In this document: piece by piece, positions 46,324 to 54,740 of the stretch
How the letters are laid out: each line of letters opens with the position of its first letter
Position numbering within the stretch: the stretch's first letter is position 1
Origin: Methylobacterium sp.
GTDB taxonomy: Bacteria > Pseudomonadota > Alphaproteobacteria > Rhizobiales > Beijerinckiaceae
NCBI GenBank assembly: GCA_020252645.1
Contig: JADCCN010000002.1
Coordinates: 248,001-312,000 of the forward strand
DNA length: 64,000 nucleotides
Direction of reading: 5' to 3'
Position numbers and translations under genes: made by a program
The notes under the pieces: generated by a model
Database searches by the model: none
What the model saw: the letters and a program-made list of their open reading frames with translations, nothing else
What the model was told of the DNA's origin: nothing

Positions 46324-47136
46324 ATGCTCCGGATCGCATTGGCCCTGATGGTTGCAACCCTTTCCATGGCTTCTGCCCATGCGACCGATACGGTTCTGCT
46401 GCATGCCGCCGGCTCCCTTCGCGGTGCGCTGACGGAGATCAGCCAGGCCTTCCAGCAGCAGCACGGAACGGCAGTGACGCAGCGTTATGCGCCGTCGGGC
46501 CTGTTGCGCGATGCCATTCAGGGGGGTGAGAAATCGGAGGTTTTCGCGTCCGCGAACATGAGCCATCCGCAATCGCTGGCGAAGGCCGGCAAGGCGGGGC
46601 CTGTCGTCCTCTTCGCCCGGAACGAGCTTTGCGCCTTCATCCGGCCTGGGTTGTCCATCACCACGAGCAACCTTCTCGACCGCATGCTCGATCCGGCGAT
46701 CAAGCTCGGCACATCCACGCCGAAGGCCGACCCTGCGGGCGATTACGCCTTTCAGGTCTTCGCCAGGGCTGACGCCATCAGGGCCGGAAGCAAGGCCGCG
46801 CTGGAAGCGAAGGCCCTCCAGCTGACCGGCGGCCCGACAAGCCGCCAGCCGCAAGCGGGGCGCAACCTCTATGGCGATTTGCTCGCGGAAGGGGCGGCCG
46901 ATATCTTCCTCGCCTATTGCACGAATGAGGGGCCGATCAGCAAGGAGCAGCCCGCCATTGGGATGGTCCGTTTGCCGGAAACCCTTGCCGTGGGAGCCGA
47001 TTACGGGCTTGCGCTCGTCAACGGAGCTTCGATAAAGGCTGCCGGCCTCGTTATGTTCATCCTCTCGCCGGATGGGCAGCGCCTGCTGGCGAAGCATGGA
47101 TTTACAGCACCGGGTCTTCCCAGGGAGAACCCATGA
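46324..47136 (+). CDS. ModA-like molybdate-type extracellular binding protein
   Basis: Second receptor, 270 residues, signal peptide to AHA. The mature start VLLHAAGSLRGALTEISQAF is the ModA AASL-type anion-binding loop (AGSL here), followed by APSGLLRDAIQGGEKSEVFA and ADIFLAYCTNEGPI. More divergent than standard ModA. Starts one base after the TupA-like stop and overlaps the next gene by 4 nt. No ModB/ModC partner nearby. Confidence 0.8.
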   Translation: MLRIALALMVATLSMASAHATDTVLLHAAGSLRGALTEISQAFQQQHGTAVTQRYAPSGLLRDAIQGGEKSEVFASANMSHPQSLAKAGKAGPVVLFARNELCAFIRPGLSITTSNLLDRMLDPAIKLGTSTPKADPAGDYAFQVFARADAIRAGSKAALEAKALQLTGGPTSRQPQAGRNLYGDLLAEGAADIFLAYCTNEGPISKEQPAIGMVRLPETLAVGADYGLALVNGASIKAAGLVMFILSPDGQRLLAKHGFTAPGLPRENP

Positions 47137-48158
47137 GCCTCAACCGTCGCACCCTTCTCGCGGCCTCTGCGATACTTGCTATGCCCCATGTCGCGCGGGC
47201 CGCGACGGTGACGGATGGCGCCGGGCGCGTGGTGAACGTGCCCGCACGCATGGAACGGGTTTTCCCCGCTGGCCCTCCGGCCGCGATCCAGCATTACACG
47301 CTCCAGCCGCGCTCGCTTCTCGGCTGGCCACGGGCCAACCGGTCGGCGGAACTGCCTTTTCTTGACCCGGAAATCGGCGCGCGGCCGGAAATCGGTCGTC
47401 TCACGGGGCGCGGAAACACCACCAATCTCGAAACCTTGCTGGCGCTGAAGCCCGATCTCATTCTCGATATCGGCTCGGTCGCGCGCACTTTCGTCGAGGT
47501 GGCGGATCGCGTGGCCGCTCAGACCGGCATTCCCTATGCCCTGCTCGATGGCCGTTTTGACAAACTCGTCGAAAGCTATCGCCTGCATGGCCGGCTGACT
47601 GGCGAAACGCAGCGCGCGGAGGAACTCGCGCGCATTTGCGATGACGTGATCCGCACCTGCCGCGCGCGCATCGCCACCGTGCCGGTGGAGAAGCGCCCGC
47701 GCGTCTATTACGCGCGCGGCCCGCGCGGGCTCGATACCGGGCTCGGCGGCTCCATCAATGTCGAGACAATCGAGTTCATGGGTGCGGCGAATGTCGCGGG
47801 TGGCGTGCGCGGCGGGCTCGCAACGGTTTCGCTGGAACAGGTGCTGGTCTGGAATCCCGAGGTGATCATCACCATCGACCAGGATTTCGCCGCCAATGTG
47901 CGGAATGATCCGTCATGGGCGGCTGTTGCCGCTGTGCGCGAGGGCCGGGTGCATCTCTCGCCGAAACTGCCCTTCGGCTGGGTGGATTTTCCCCCGGCGG
48001 TGAACCGCATGCCTGGCCTGTGGTGGTTGGGGAAGATCCTCTATCCCGCGCTTTTTCCGGAGGATCTCACCGCGATCACGCGGGATTTCTACGGCCGCTT
48101 CTACCATCGCGTGCCGGATGATGCGCAGATCGCGGCCGTTCTCGCTGGGCGCGGATAA
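47133..48158 (+). CDS. FecB/BtuF-class (MolA-like) binding protein
   Basis: Helical-backbone class III receptor, 341 residues with a Tat-type leader (MSLNRRTLLAASAILAMPHV, cleaved after ARA). It contains VTDGAGRVVNVPARMERVFP, NLETLLALKPDLILDIGSVA, SINVETIEFMGAANVAGG and TVSLEQVLVWNPEVIITIDQ, the family landmarks. MolA-type members bind molybdate or tungstate; other members bind siderophores or cobalamin. Context favours oxyanion. Confidence 0.85.
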   Translation: MSLNRRTLLAASAILAMPHVARAATVTDGAGRVVNVPARMERVFPAGPPAAIQHYTLQPRSLLGWPRANRSAELPFLDPEIGARPEIGRLTGRGNTTNLETLLALKPDLILDIGSVARTFVEVADRVAAQTGIPYALLDGRFDKLVESYRLHGRLTGETQRAEELARICDDVIRTCRARIATVPVEKRPRVYYARGPRGLDTGLGGSINVETIEFMGAANVAGGVRGGLATVSLEQVLVWNPEVIITIDQDFAANVRNDPSWAAVAAVREGRVHLSPKLPFGWVDFPPAVNRMPGLWWLGKILYPALFPEDLTAITRDFYGRFYHRVPDDAQIAAVLAGRG

Positions 48159-49207
48159 TGAGCGAAGCCGGGACCGTGATGCCGGCGCGACGCTCGCAGG
48201 CTGACCTTGTCTCCGGCCTCGGCCTTGCCTTGCTGATGCTGGGTTTCGGCGTGGTGCTCGCGTTTTCGGTCGGCCGGTTTCCGGTTGGGATGGGTGATCT
48301 TCTCGCTGCACTCTGGTCGCGGATCTCCGGGCAGCCCTCGGGCCTGCCTGCGGCGACCGAAGCGGTGATCTTCAACATTCGCGGCCCGCGCGTGCTTGCG
48401 GCCATCCTCTGCGGCGCGGCTCTGGCCGCGGCGGGCGCGGCCTTTCAGGGGCTTTTCCGCAATCCCCTCGTCTCGCCGGATATCCTCGGCGCCTCCTCGG
48501 GCGCGGCGCTCGGCGCGGTGATCGGGATTTTCTTCTCGCTCGGCATTTTCGGCATTCAGGCGCTGGCCTTCGCGGGCGGGCTCCTCGCGGTGGCACTGGT
48601 CTACATGATCGGCTCGGCCATCCGGGGGAGCGATACGGTGCTGGTTCTGGTGCTGACCGGCGTGGTGATCGGCGCGCTTCTGGGTGCGGGCGTGGGGCTG
48701 ATGAAATATCTCGCGGACCCCTATAACCAGCTCCCCGCCATGACCTTCTGGCTGCTGGGTTCGCTCTCCGGCACGGATAAGCATGACCTCCTCCCCTTGT
48801 TCGGGCCGGTTCTGGCGGGAACCCTGGTGCTCTTTGCCTTGCGCTGGCGGATGAACGTAATGTCCCTGCCCGAGGAGGAAGCCCGCGCGCTCGGCCTCTC
48901 GACCGGGCTCATCCGCCTTGCGATTGTTGCGGCAGCAACGCTCGTGACCGCCGCGAGCGTGGCGGCAGCGGGCGTGATCGGCTGGGTGGGGCTCATCGTG
49001 CCGCATCTCGCGCGGTTTCTCGTAGGGCCGGATTTCGGTCGGCTCATCCCCACGGCCGCGATCTTGGGCGGGGGTTACCTGCTGGTGATCGACACGCTGG
49101 CCCGCTCTGCGGCTTCGGTGGAAATCCCGCTGGGCATCCTCACGGCGCTCATCGGCACGCCGTTCTTCATCCTGCTGCTGATGCGTGCGCGGAAGAGCTG
49201 GTCATGA
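48158..49207 (+). CDS. FecCD/BtuC-family (MolB-like) ABC transporter permease
   Basis: Ten-helix permease, 349 residues: FNIRGPRVLAAILCGAALAA, AGAAFQGLFRNPLVSPDILG, LTGVVIGALLGAGVGLMKYL, EARALGLSTGLIRLAI and GVIGWVGLIVPHLARFLVGP are standard. It overlaps the receptor stop by one base and the ATPase start by 4 nt. The only permease gene of this operon. Confidence 0.92.
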   Translation: MSEAGTVMPARRSQADLVSGLGLALLMLGFGVVLAFSVGRFPVGMGDLLAALWSRISGQPSGLPAATEAVIFNIRGPRVLAAILCGAALAAAGAAFQGLFRNPLVSPDILGASSGAALGAVIGIFFSLGIFGIQALAFAGGLLAVALVYMIGSAIRGSDTVLVLVLTGVVIGALLGAGVGLMKYLADPYNQLPAMTFWLLGSLSGTDKHDLLPLFGPVLAGTLVLFALRWRMNVMSLPEEEARALGLSTGLIRLAIVAAATLVTAASVAAAGVIGWVGLIVPHLARFLVGPDFGRLIPTAAILGGGYLLVIDTLARSAASVEIPLGILTALIGTPFFILLLMRARKSWS

Positions 49208-49971
49208 TCCTCGCGGGCGAAAACCTCGCCTTCGGCTATCCCGGTCGCCGCGTGGGGCAGGATGTCTCGCTCGGCGTTCATGCTGGCGAGGTGCTGGCAC
49301 TGCTTGGCCCCAATGGCGGCGGCAAGACGACGCTTCTGAAGACGCTGATCGGCCTCCAGAAACCGCAGGGTGGCCGCGTGTTCCTCGAGGGCAGGCCGCT
49401 CACGGATTTCCCGGTGAGCGAACGCGCACGGCGTATCGGCTACGTGCCGCAGGCCCATGCCGGCGCTTTCGCCTTCTCCGTGCGCGATGTGGTGCTGATG
49501 GGGAGAACCGCGCATCAGGGCCTGTTCGCGAGCCCTTCGGAGGCGGATCGCGCCTTGGCCCAGGCGAAACTTGCGGAACTCGGCATCGCGCATCTTGGCG
49601 AGCAGCCCTATACCATGATCTCGGGCGGGGAGCGGCAGCTCGTGCTGATCGCCCGCGCGCTGGCGCAGGAGCCGCGCGTGATCGTGCTCGACGAGCCAAC
49701 GGCCAGTCTCGATTTCGGCAATCAGGGCAAGGTCTTGCGGCAGATCGCTGATCTGAGGTCTCGCGGCCTCGCGGTGCTCTTCACCACGCATGATCCGAAC
49801 CACGCCCTGCGCCATGCCGATCGCGTGGCGCTTCTTGCGCGCGGCACGCTTCTGGCGAAAGGCCCGCCGGCAGACATGCTGACCGGCCCCCGCCTCGCGG
49901 AACTCTATGGGGCGAAAATCCACACGCTGCACGGCCGGAAACCGGGAGACACAGCTTTCCTGCCATCTTGA
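49204..49971 (+). CDS. FecE/BtuD-family (MolC-like) ABC transporter ATPase
   Basis: ATPase of 255 residues. Walker A GPNGGGKTTLLKTLIGLQ, Q-loop GYVPQAHAGAFAFSVRDVVL, signature ISGGERQLVLIARALAQE, Walker B VIVLDEPTASLDFGNQ, H-loop FTTHDPNHALRHADRVAL. Last gene of the five-gene operon. Confidence 0.93.
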   Translation: MILAGENLAFGYPGRRVGQDVSLGVHAGEVLALLGPNGGGKTTLLKTLIGLQKPQGGRVFLEGRPLTDFPVSERARRIGYVPQAHAGAFAFSVRDVVLMGRTAHQGLFASPSEADRALAQAKLAELGIAHLGEQPYTMISGGERQLVLIARALAQEPRVIVLDEPTASLDFGNQGKVLRQIADLRSRGLAVLFTTHDPNHALRHADRVALLARGTLLAKGPPADMLTGPRLAELYGAKIHTLHGRKPGDTAFLPS

Positions 49972-50181
49972 TCCGGCCAAGGCACAAGGCCAGAATCGAG
50001 CGCCTTTGCCGGTGTCGGTCGGGCGCCCTCGTTCCGACCGCTCCGGTCGTCTGTCGGCCGCTTGGAAACCCGACATCATGGCTGTCCAGGACAGGCAAGA
50101 CCATCCGCCATGGATCAATGCAAAGGACGCACGAAATCCGCCGGCGCGCCTCCCGGAGGACAGGAGGCGTATGGACAGAAA
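49972..50181. other. Intergenic stretch after the oxyanion operon
   Basis: Together with the two repeats that follow, this is a 956-bp region without an intact gene between the operon and the protease gene. I see no gene, tRNA or clear terminator in the first 210 bp. Confidence 0.4.
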
Positions 50182-50243
50182 ATGCGATCCATAACAAGAA
50201 CAGAGAGCGGTCGATCTCATTCATTCAGATCGAATTTCGCTCT
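50182..50243. repeat. Palindromic repeat family B, copy 3
   Basis: AAAATGCGATCCATAACAAG, then outer arms AGAGCG / CGCTCT around an inner GATC palindrome (CGATCTCATTCATTCAGATCG). The leading block matches the copy at 18178. About 90 bp later comes a family A copy, the same B-then-A order as at 13169-13378. Confidence 0.7.
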
Positions 50244-50332
50244 GAGGCCCTGCCATGAGCATTCGAGCATAGCCGCTGCACGGGCCTTTCGCCTGGCTTC
50301 GCTCGGATTGCTCGTCCGAAGGGAGAAACGAA

Positions 50333-50437
50333 TAGAGCATGCTGTGAAAAAGTGGAATCCGGTTTTTCACAAAAAGCATGCGATAATAATAAGATAAGAG
50401 CATGATGTGCTTCCGTCTGAACACATCATGCTCTAGC
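50333..50437. repeat. Palindromic repeat family A, copy 4
   Basis: Same orientation as the copy at 9884 and nearly identical over 105 bp, including both hairpins and the AT-rich linker. It borders a truncated integrase-like remnant. Confidence 0.9.
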
Positions 50438-50602
50438 CCGAGCTTGCGCCAAGACCGTTACGCTGACGGAGGGTTCGTCTGTCAGGTCAATCTTGAAGCC
50501 GCGCCCTGCCGCTTTGGCGCGAACGGCCTGCGGGATTCGCTGGACGAAATGCCGATTTTCGGTCCCGGACCGCTTCACGGGAGAGACAAGCCAGAAGAGC
50601 AT
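50438..50602 (-). pseudogene. N-terminal remnant of a tyrosine-recombinase-like gene
   Basis: Minus-strand frame: VSPVKRSGTENRHFVQRIPQ, AVRAKAAGRGFKIDL, TDEPSVSVTVLAQ. The pattern (basic start, then F.QRIP..VRAK..G) resembles the N-terminus of integrases with a DUF6538-like domain. It stops at repeat A after about 55 residues. Assignment is by recall and uncertain. It lies just outside the proposed left end of the island. Confidence 0.35.
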
Positions 50603-50688
50603 TGTAGCGCAGCTTTGTAGCACAGTCGCGCTCGCGCAACACTCTGATAGGGCTTAAGCTTTTGGCGCATGGAGCGAACCCAAAAGAA

Positions 50689-50703
50689 TGGTGCCAGGAG
50701 AGG
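50689..50703. repeat. Proposed distal attachment site (copy of the tRNA-Leu 3' end)
   Basis: TGGTGCCAGGAGAGG matches the complement of the tRNA-Leu 3' end at 59390-59405 (TGGTGCCCAGGAGAGG) except for one missing C, in the same orientation. It coincides with the change to more AT-rich DNA and lies about 70 bp outside a motif repeated near the integrase. Confidence 0.6.
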
Positions 50704-50773
50704 CATCATAAATCGATCTTTAATATCTGATATTATTATATTATTCTGTTTTAGTTTTGTCACAAGGCCAACG

Positions 50774-50787
50774 CTGAGGCCAACATT
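50774..50787. repeat. Candidate integrase arm-type site, left
   Basis: CTGAGGCCAACATT, 13 of 14 identical and in the same orientation as 59255-59268 beside the integrase start. About 70 bp inside the proposed left attachment site. Confidence 0.5.
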
Positions 50788-50927
50788 TTGGTGGCCCTGC
50801 AGGGCGTTACGCCTAGTAGCGGTAGGGCTACGAAAAAAATTTTCGTCGCCCCTGTCGCCCATAGGGCTATTTCCAGCCTCGCCATTCGAGTGTTAACTTT
50901 TCGTCCAACTATTGGGCGGGGTTCGAC

Positions 50928-52418
50928 ATGCGTATTCTGGCTTTGCTCCTCAGCATTATGTTCGCGGCGTGCTTGCCTGCACGCAGTCAGGCTCCAGACA
51001 ATCGCCTTCTGGAGTTTTACGCTTCGCTTGATCCTGACATTCGGGTCAATCTTCAGCGCGCCCTGATGTGGGCGGATGCTTATGTTGGCATCGCCGATGG
51101 TTCCTTTGATCGACGCTCTATTGAGGCGGTTCGCACCTTCCAAAGAAACCTGAATCAAGCGCCTACCGGAATGTTGACCGGTGAACAGGTCAAAGAACTG
51201 GCACAGCGCGCCAATCGCATCGAGGCTGCCTTTAACTACCGGCTCCACCACGACAGCGCGACAGGCGTGACCGTTGGGCTTCCGATGACGTTCGTAGACA
51301 AGTCCGCCCCCACACGGCGCGGCACGCAGTTTACCTCCCAGAACGGCGAAGTTGACCTAACCACCATTCGCATTCCGTTGGCAGAGCGCACCTTGTCGGA
51401 TCTCTACAGGCTCCACACGACAAGGTCGGGGCGGAAGGTCAGCTATTCGGTCTTCCGGGGTGATTGGTTTGTTGTGACCGGAGTTGAAGCGAACAAGCAT
51501 TTCTATATCCGTGCCCATGCTTGGGGCGACGACATTCGCGGCTTTGCCATCAGCTATCCAGAAGAACACGCGAAGGTTTTCGGGCGGCTTTCAACCGTCA
51601 TGTCGAGCGATTTCAAGCCGGATTCGTCGGCGCAGTCGGTGGCGCAGGCTCGCATGAACTGGGGTAACTTCTCCAATCGGTTTGCAACCGCCCAGCCCCA
51701 ACGCCCGGCTCCAGCACCCGGAATTGTCGCTGCTGCACCGCCGACCCCTCAGCCGCCTTCTCCGCCCGTTGGTGGCCCAAGTGAGCCTGCAAAAGGCGGT
51801 GTTTCCACCGGCACGGGCTTCCTTGTGTCGAGCCAAGGGCATTTCCTCACCAATGCCCATGTTGTCGAGCAATGCCGTCAGGTCGGTGTGGGTGTTTTTG
51901 GAAACGCGACGGTGGTGGATCGAGACAAGACCAATGACCTGGCCTTGTTGAAAGTCGATGCGGTCGTGAAGGGAAAGCCTCTCACTTTCTCGCAGATTGG
52001 CCCCCGCTTGGGTGAAGAGGTGATGGCTTTGGGTTATCCGCTGCCATCACTTCTGCAGAATGGCTTGAACGTCACGAAGGGCGATGTGTCGTCGCTGGCA
52101 GGGATTGGCGGAGATTCCCGCTTCCTCCAGTTTACCGCTGCCATTCAGCCGGGAAATTCGGGCGGGCCGCTGGTCAATCGACGCGGTGCCGTCCTCGGCG
52201 TTGTGACTTCCAAATTGAACGCCATCAGGGTTGCTTCAGCCGTTGGCGACATTCCGCAGTCTATCAATTTCGCCATCCGTCCGGAGTTGGCGGAGCTGTA
52301 TCTTCGTCGGCATGGAATCGCGATTGCGCGGGCTCCGGATGCCGAAAAGCCAATGGAAGCGCATGAACTCGTTGCGGCCATTCAGGATGCTGTCAGCCTC
52401 GTTATCTGCACCCAATAG
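50928..52418 (+). CDS. Secreted trypsin-like serine protease with a peptidoglycan-binding-like domain
   Basis: Exported protein of 496 residues. Signal peptide about 1-22 (MRILALLLSIMFAACLPARS); a Cys at 15 gives only a poor lipobox. A PG_binding_1-like segment (about 55-95) contains SFDRRSIEAVRTFQRNLNQ. A middle domain of unknown type (105-240) is followed by a Pro-rich linker (256-288). The trypsin-like domain has the triad His311 (LTNAHVV), Asp337 (TNDLALLKV) and Ser411 (QPGNSGGPLV). DegP-like but without PDZ. Cargo gene of the element, possibly cell-envelope directed. Confidence 0.85.
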   Translation: MRILALLLSIMFAACLPARSQAPDNRLLEFYASLDPDIRVNLQRALMWADAYVGIADGSFDRRSIEAVRTFQRNLNQAPTGMLTGEQVKELAQRANRIEAAFNYRLHHDSATGVTVGLPMTFVDKSAPTRRGTQFTSQNGEVDLTTIRIPLAERTLSDLYRLHTTRSGRKVSYSVFRGDWFVVTGVEANKHFYIRAHAWGDDIRGFAISYPEEHAKVFGRLSTVMSSDFKPDSSAQSVAQARMNWGNFSNRFATAQPQRPAPAPGIVAAAPPTPQPPSPPVGGPSEPAKGGVSTGTGFLVSSQGHFLTNAHVVEQCRQVGVGVFGNATVVDRDKTNDLALLKVDAVVKGKPLTFSQIGPRLGEEVMALGYPLPSLLQNGLNVTKGDVSSLAGIGGDSRFLQFTAAIQPGNSGGPLVNRRGAVLGVVTSKLNAIRVASAVGDIPQSINFAIRPELAELYLRRHGIAIARAPDAEKPMEAHELVAAIQDAVSLVICTQ

Positions 52419-52426
52419 ACAAAGGC

Positions 52427-52837
52427 CTAGCCTGTCGAGGTTGAAACCGCAGGCTCTTGCCGCGCGATAACGCGGCATGCGTCACGAAGCGTTACTTCTT
52501 GGTTGGGGTAACGCCTGATGGCTGCATCGAATGCAGCACGGCCAACGCTGATGGAATCGCAATGGGCAATGACAGCGATGATCCGGCCTTTCTCGTCCCA
52601 AGCCTCAACGCGAACGTTGCTATCCACCCGCCCGAAGGCGAGGCAATGCTTTCGGTTGTAGATGCTGATTTTGCCCCGCGTGAAGCCGTAGCTTGTGGCA
52701 TTCTCGCGATCCCGCGCTAGTGCCTCCAGATCCCAAAGCAGGGCAGCGATGGCCGCGCGCGCATCGCCATCGAACTCGGTTAGAACGGCATCTATTTCCG
52801 CTTGGCGAGCAACTTCCGCTTGTGCTTTCGAATCCAT
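52427..52837 (-). CDS. Small conserved hypothetical protein of the element
   Basis: 136 residues, family not recognised. It begins MDSKAQAEVARQAEIDAVL, with a predicted helix DARAAIAALLWDLEALARD and a more beta-rich middle FTRGKISIYNRKHCLAFGRV. GGAGAGG lies 6 nt before the ATG at 52837, which favours this start over upstream ones. It converges on the protease gene with 8 bp between stops. Confidence 0.6.
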   Translation of the reverse strand: MDSKAQAEVARQAEIDAVLTEFDGDARAAIAALLWDLEALARDRENATSYGFTRGKISIYNRKHCLAFGRVDSNVRVEAWDEKGRIIAVIAHCDSISVGRAAFDAAIRRYPNQEVTLRDACRVIARQEPAVSTSTG

Positions 52838-53166
52838 GACTGACCTCTCCAAGAAAGAACAGACACAGAACATTGACGAAGGCAAGCGGCGGAAAGGCGC
52901 GCTGGATTTTGCGAGCACGCTTCCCCCCCCTCAGCCTGCTGAACGACCTTGAAGATATGCGCTTACGTGCCCTCGCGCACACTCATCACGCATATCGTGC
53001 AGACTAGGCTAGCATCGGGCCGAATTTAACGCGGATCATTTCCGGGCCGTTAGAGAAGCAGTAATGCGTGCACATCGCTTTCATAGTTGGTGATTTACAG
53101 AATCAAGAACATCAATGTTGATGGGGCGGTGGCAAAGCTACACAATCTTTCTCCAGGCTCGGTCCT
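52838..53166. other. Spacer upstream of the GHKL-STAS-membrane cassette
   Basis: 329 bp between divergent genes, expected to hold both promoters. It contains a run of eight C (52923-52930). Short plus-strand frames here lack ribosome-binding sites. The last 100 bp are AT-rich. Confidence 0.4.
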
Positions 53167-54360
53167 ATGAAATTACTGAAACCGTGGGTTCGCGCTCACC
53201 ACATCCGAAAAACAATCCAAGCGACCCGGCGTGCTGCTGCCGCTAATCAACGGCGAATTCTTCTGTCTATCTCCGAGGGCATGAAAAAGGATCCTCAACA
53301 CGGGACCGTAGAAACTCTTGGCCCAGAAGGATTTGCGACGAGAAGGCAAGTCGGCCGCATTAGCCAGGTTCCTTCAGTCCTATCATTTCGATCAAATTAT
53401 GAGGTAACGGCAAAATTCGTAAATGAGCTCGCAAACGGGATTAATCGCAGTCTCGACCGCCCTGCTCCCAATCCCAACAGGCACCAGCGCCGGGCGCAGC
53501 TGAGGAATCCGTCGCCAATGGGGAGTTACTGGGATTTCTCAACCGTAAATGAGATTTCCATCCTGCCCGCTTTGATGATTGCGGCTCAATACGACAGAGC
53601 CAGAATTTTGCGACCCACCTGGCGCCCAAAAGCCATCAATGTGCATCGTTGGGAACCGCAAGTTCGACGATTTTTGGAGGAAGTCGGCTTTCTGGAACTG
53701 TGCGGAGTGCGCGATAAAACCGAGGAAATGCTTCACTACTCGGACGTATCTCTTTTGCGCTTCCGACGCGGTGAAACGGTCGATGGTCAAGCGGTCGGGG
53801 AGTATTTTGCGCAGCTCGGTATCGATCTCGGCACCGAAAATCCGATGCTCTATGATGCAATTACGGAAGCGATTACGAACGTCATCAACCACGCATATGG
53901 GAAAGAGGAACTAAACCCCGCCCAGACCGTTAAGGCATGGTGGCTTTGTGCAATGCTGAAAACTGGGCAAGCTCACAAGGAGCTTTCGATTGTCGTTTAT
54001 GATCAAGGAGCGTCCATCCCTCGAACTTTGCCTTACTCCACAAAGTACGAGTCGATCAAAAAGTCGCTGCTAGATCTGTTCGGTATTGATTTCGATTCCG
54101 ACGACCCGACCAACGACGCGAAGGCAATTTCATGTGCGATGCGTCCAGGGGCCAGCGCGACTGGTGAGAGTCACCGAGGACGAGGCTTGGCGCAAATTGT
54201 CGAGGTGCTTGACCTTTCCCTAGGAGGACATCTCAGCATATATAGCAGGCAAGGTTCAGTGGAGGCCACAAAGTCCCCCGGTGGGTCCGTGGAGATATCC
54301 CCTGTTAACCGCGCGATGGCAATAATTGGGACGGCGATTGTCTGGCATCTCGTCCTTTGA
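53167..54360 (+). CDS. GHKL (histidine-kinase-like) ATPase, first gene of a three-gene cassette
   Basis: 397 residues, soluble. The C-terminal half is a HATPase_c/GHKL fold: N-box EAITNVINHAYGKE (E234, N238), G1 box VVYDQGASIP (D279, G281), a long ATP lid (about 282-333), G2 box ESHRGRGLAQIVEVL (338-340), and a last strand GTAIVWHLVL. No dimerisation His, transmembrane helix or receiver domain is seen. The N-terminal 130 residues are basic; 130-180 could be a small STAS-like or linker domain (FLEEVGFLELCGV). The stop is 10 bp from the STAS-like gene. It may phosphorylate that partner, as SpoIIAB/RsbW-type kinases do. Confidence 0.8.
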   Translation: MKLLKPWVRAHHIRKTIQATRRAAAANQRRILLSISEGMKKDPQHGTVETLGPEGFATRRQVGRISQVPSVLSFRSNYEVTAKFVNELANGINRSLDRPAPNPNRHQRRAQLRNPSPMGSYWDFSTVNEISILPALMIAAQYDRARILRPTWRPKAINVHRWEPQVRRFLEEVGFLELCGVRDKTEEMLHYSDVSLLRFRRGETVDGQAVGEYFAQLGIDLGTENPMLYDAITEAITNVINHAYGKEELNPAQTVKAWWLCAMLKTGQAHKELSIVVYDQGASIPRTLPYSTKYESIKKSLLDLFGIDFDSDDPTNDAKAISCAMRPGASATGESHRGRGLAQIVEVLDLSLGGHLSIYSRQGSVEATKSPGGSVEISPVNRAMAIIGTAIVWHLVL

Positions 54361-54370
54361 GGGTTCCGTT

Positions 54371-54724
54371 ATGGCAACGGTGATCAACATTGCGAAGGAT
54401 TTTTCTCCCTTTCCTGGCGGACGGGAACGGAGCGATGGACCGCATACCGGTCAAGCTTTTCGCGAGGACTTTTTGGCTCCGGCGCTTGAAAAGGGGCATG
54501 TGACGCTCGTTCTCGATGGAGTGATGGGACTGCCTTCGTCGTTTTTCGAGGAGGCATTGGGCGGGCTGGTGCGAACCCGTTTCACCCTTAGGCAGCTGAG
54601 AGAGCTTCTTACAATTGAAGCCAAGACAGCGAGGATGTCGCTGTACCCAGCTCGGGGCTGGGATTTCATTGAGCGGGCTGCGATGCACCCTCCTTCACCG
54701 GGGCCCCTCAAAAAATCAGCCTAA
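54371..54724 (+). CDS. STAS-like protein (DUF4325 type), second gene of the cassette
   Basis: 117 residues. It carries the DUF4325 pattern: FSPFPGGRERSDGPHTGQAF, REDFLAPALEKGHVTLVLDG, VMGLPSSFFEEALGGLVRTR. Strand-then-SSF-helix is the layout of anti-sigma-factor antagonists, where a Ser at this point is phosphorylated by a GHKL kinase; here Ser56 and Ser57 are candidates. It lies 10 bp after the GHKL gene and 16 bp before the membrane-protein gene. A longer upstream frame overlaps the GHKL gene and is not used. Confidence 0.8.
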   Translation: MATVINIAKDFSPFPGGRERSDGPHTGQAFREDFLAPALEKGHVTLVLDGVMGLPSSFFEEALGGLVRTRFTLRQLRELLTIEAKTARMSLYPARGWDFIERAAMHPPSPGPLKKSA

Positions 54725-54740
54725 TTGGGTAGGTGCCCCG

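Noticed and set aside
50221-50424. Reading frame through repeat A (67 codons, minus strand)
   Set aside because: It consists mostly of repeat DNA, and similar peptides appear at each repeat copy; not a gene.
50640-50690. Possible tRNA remnant on the minus strand (GGGTTCGCTCC followed by ATGCGCCA)
   Set aside because: The presumed T-arm does not pair beyond two bases and no other arm is present.
52836-53006. A small plus-strand frame (MTDLSKKEQTQNIDEGKRR...) that becomes longer if one C is removed from the C8 run at 52923-52930
   Set aside because: It has no ribosome-binding site, its ATG overlaps the better supported divergent start at 52837, and the shifted extension has no recognisable family.
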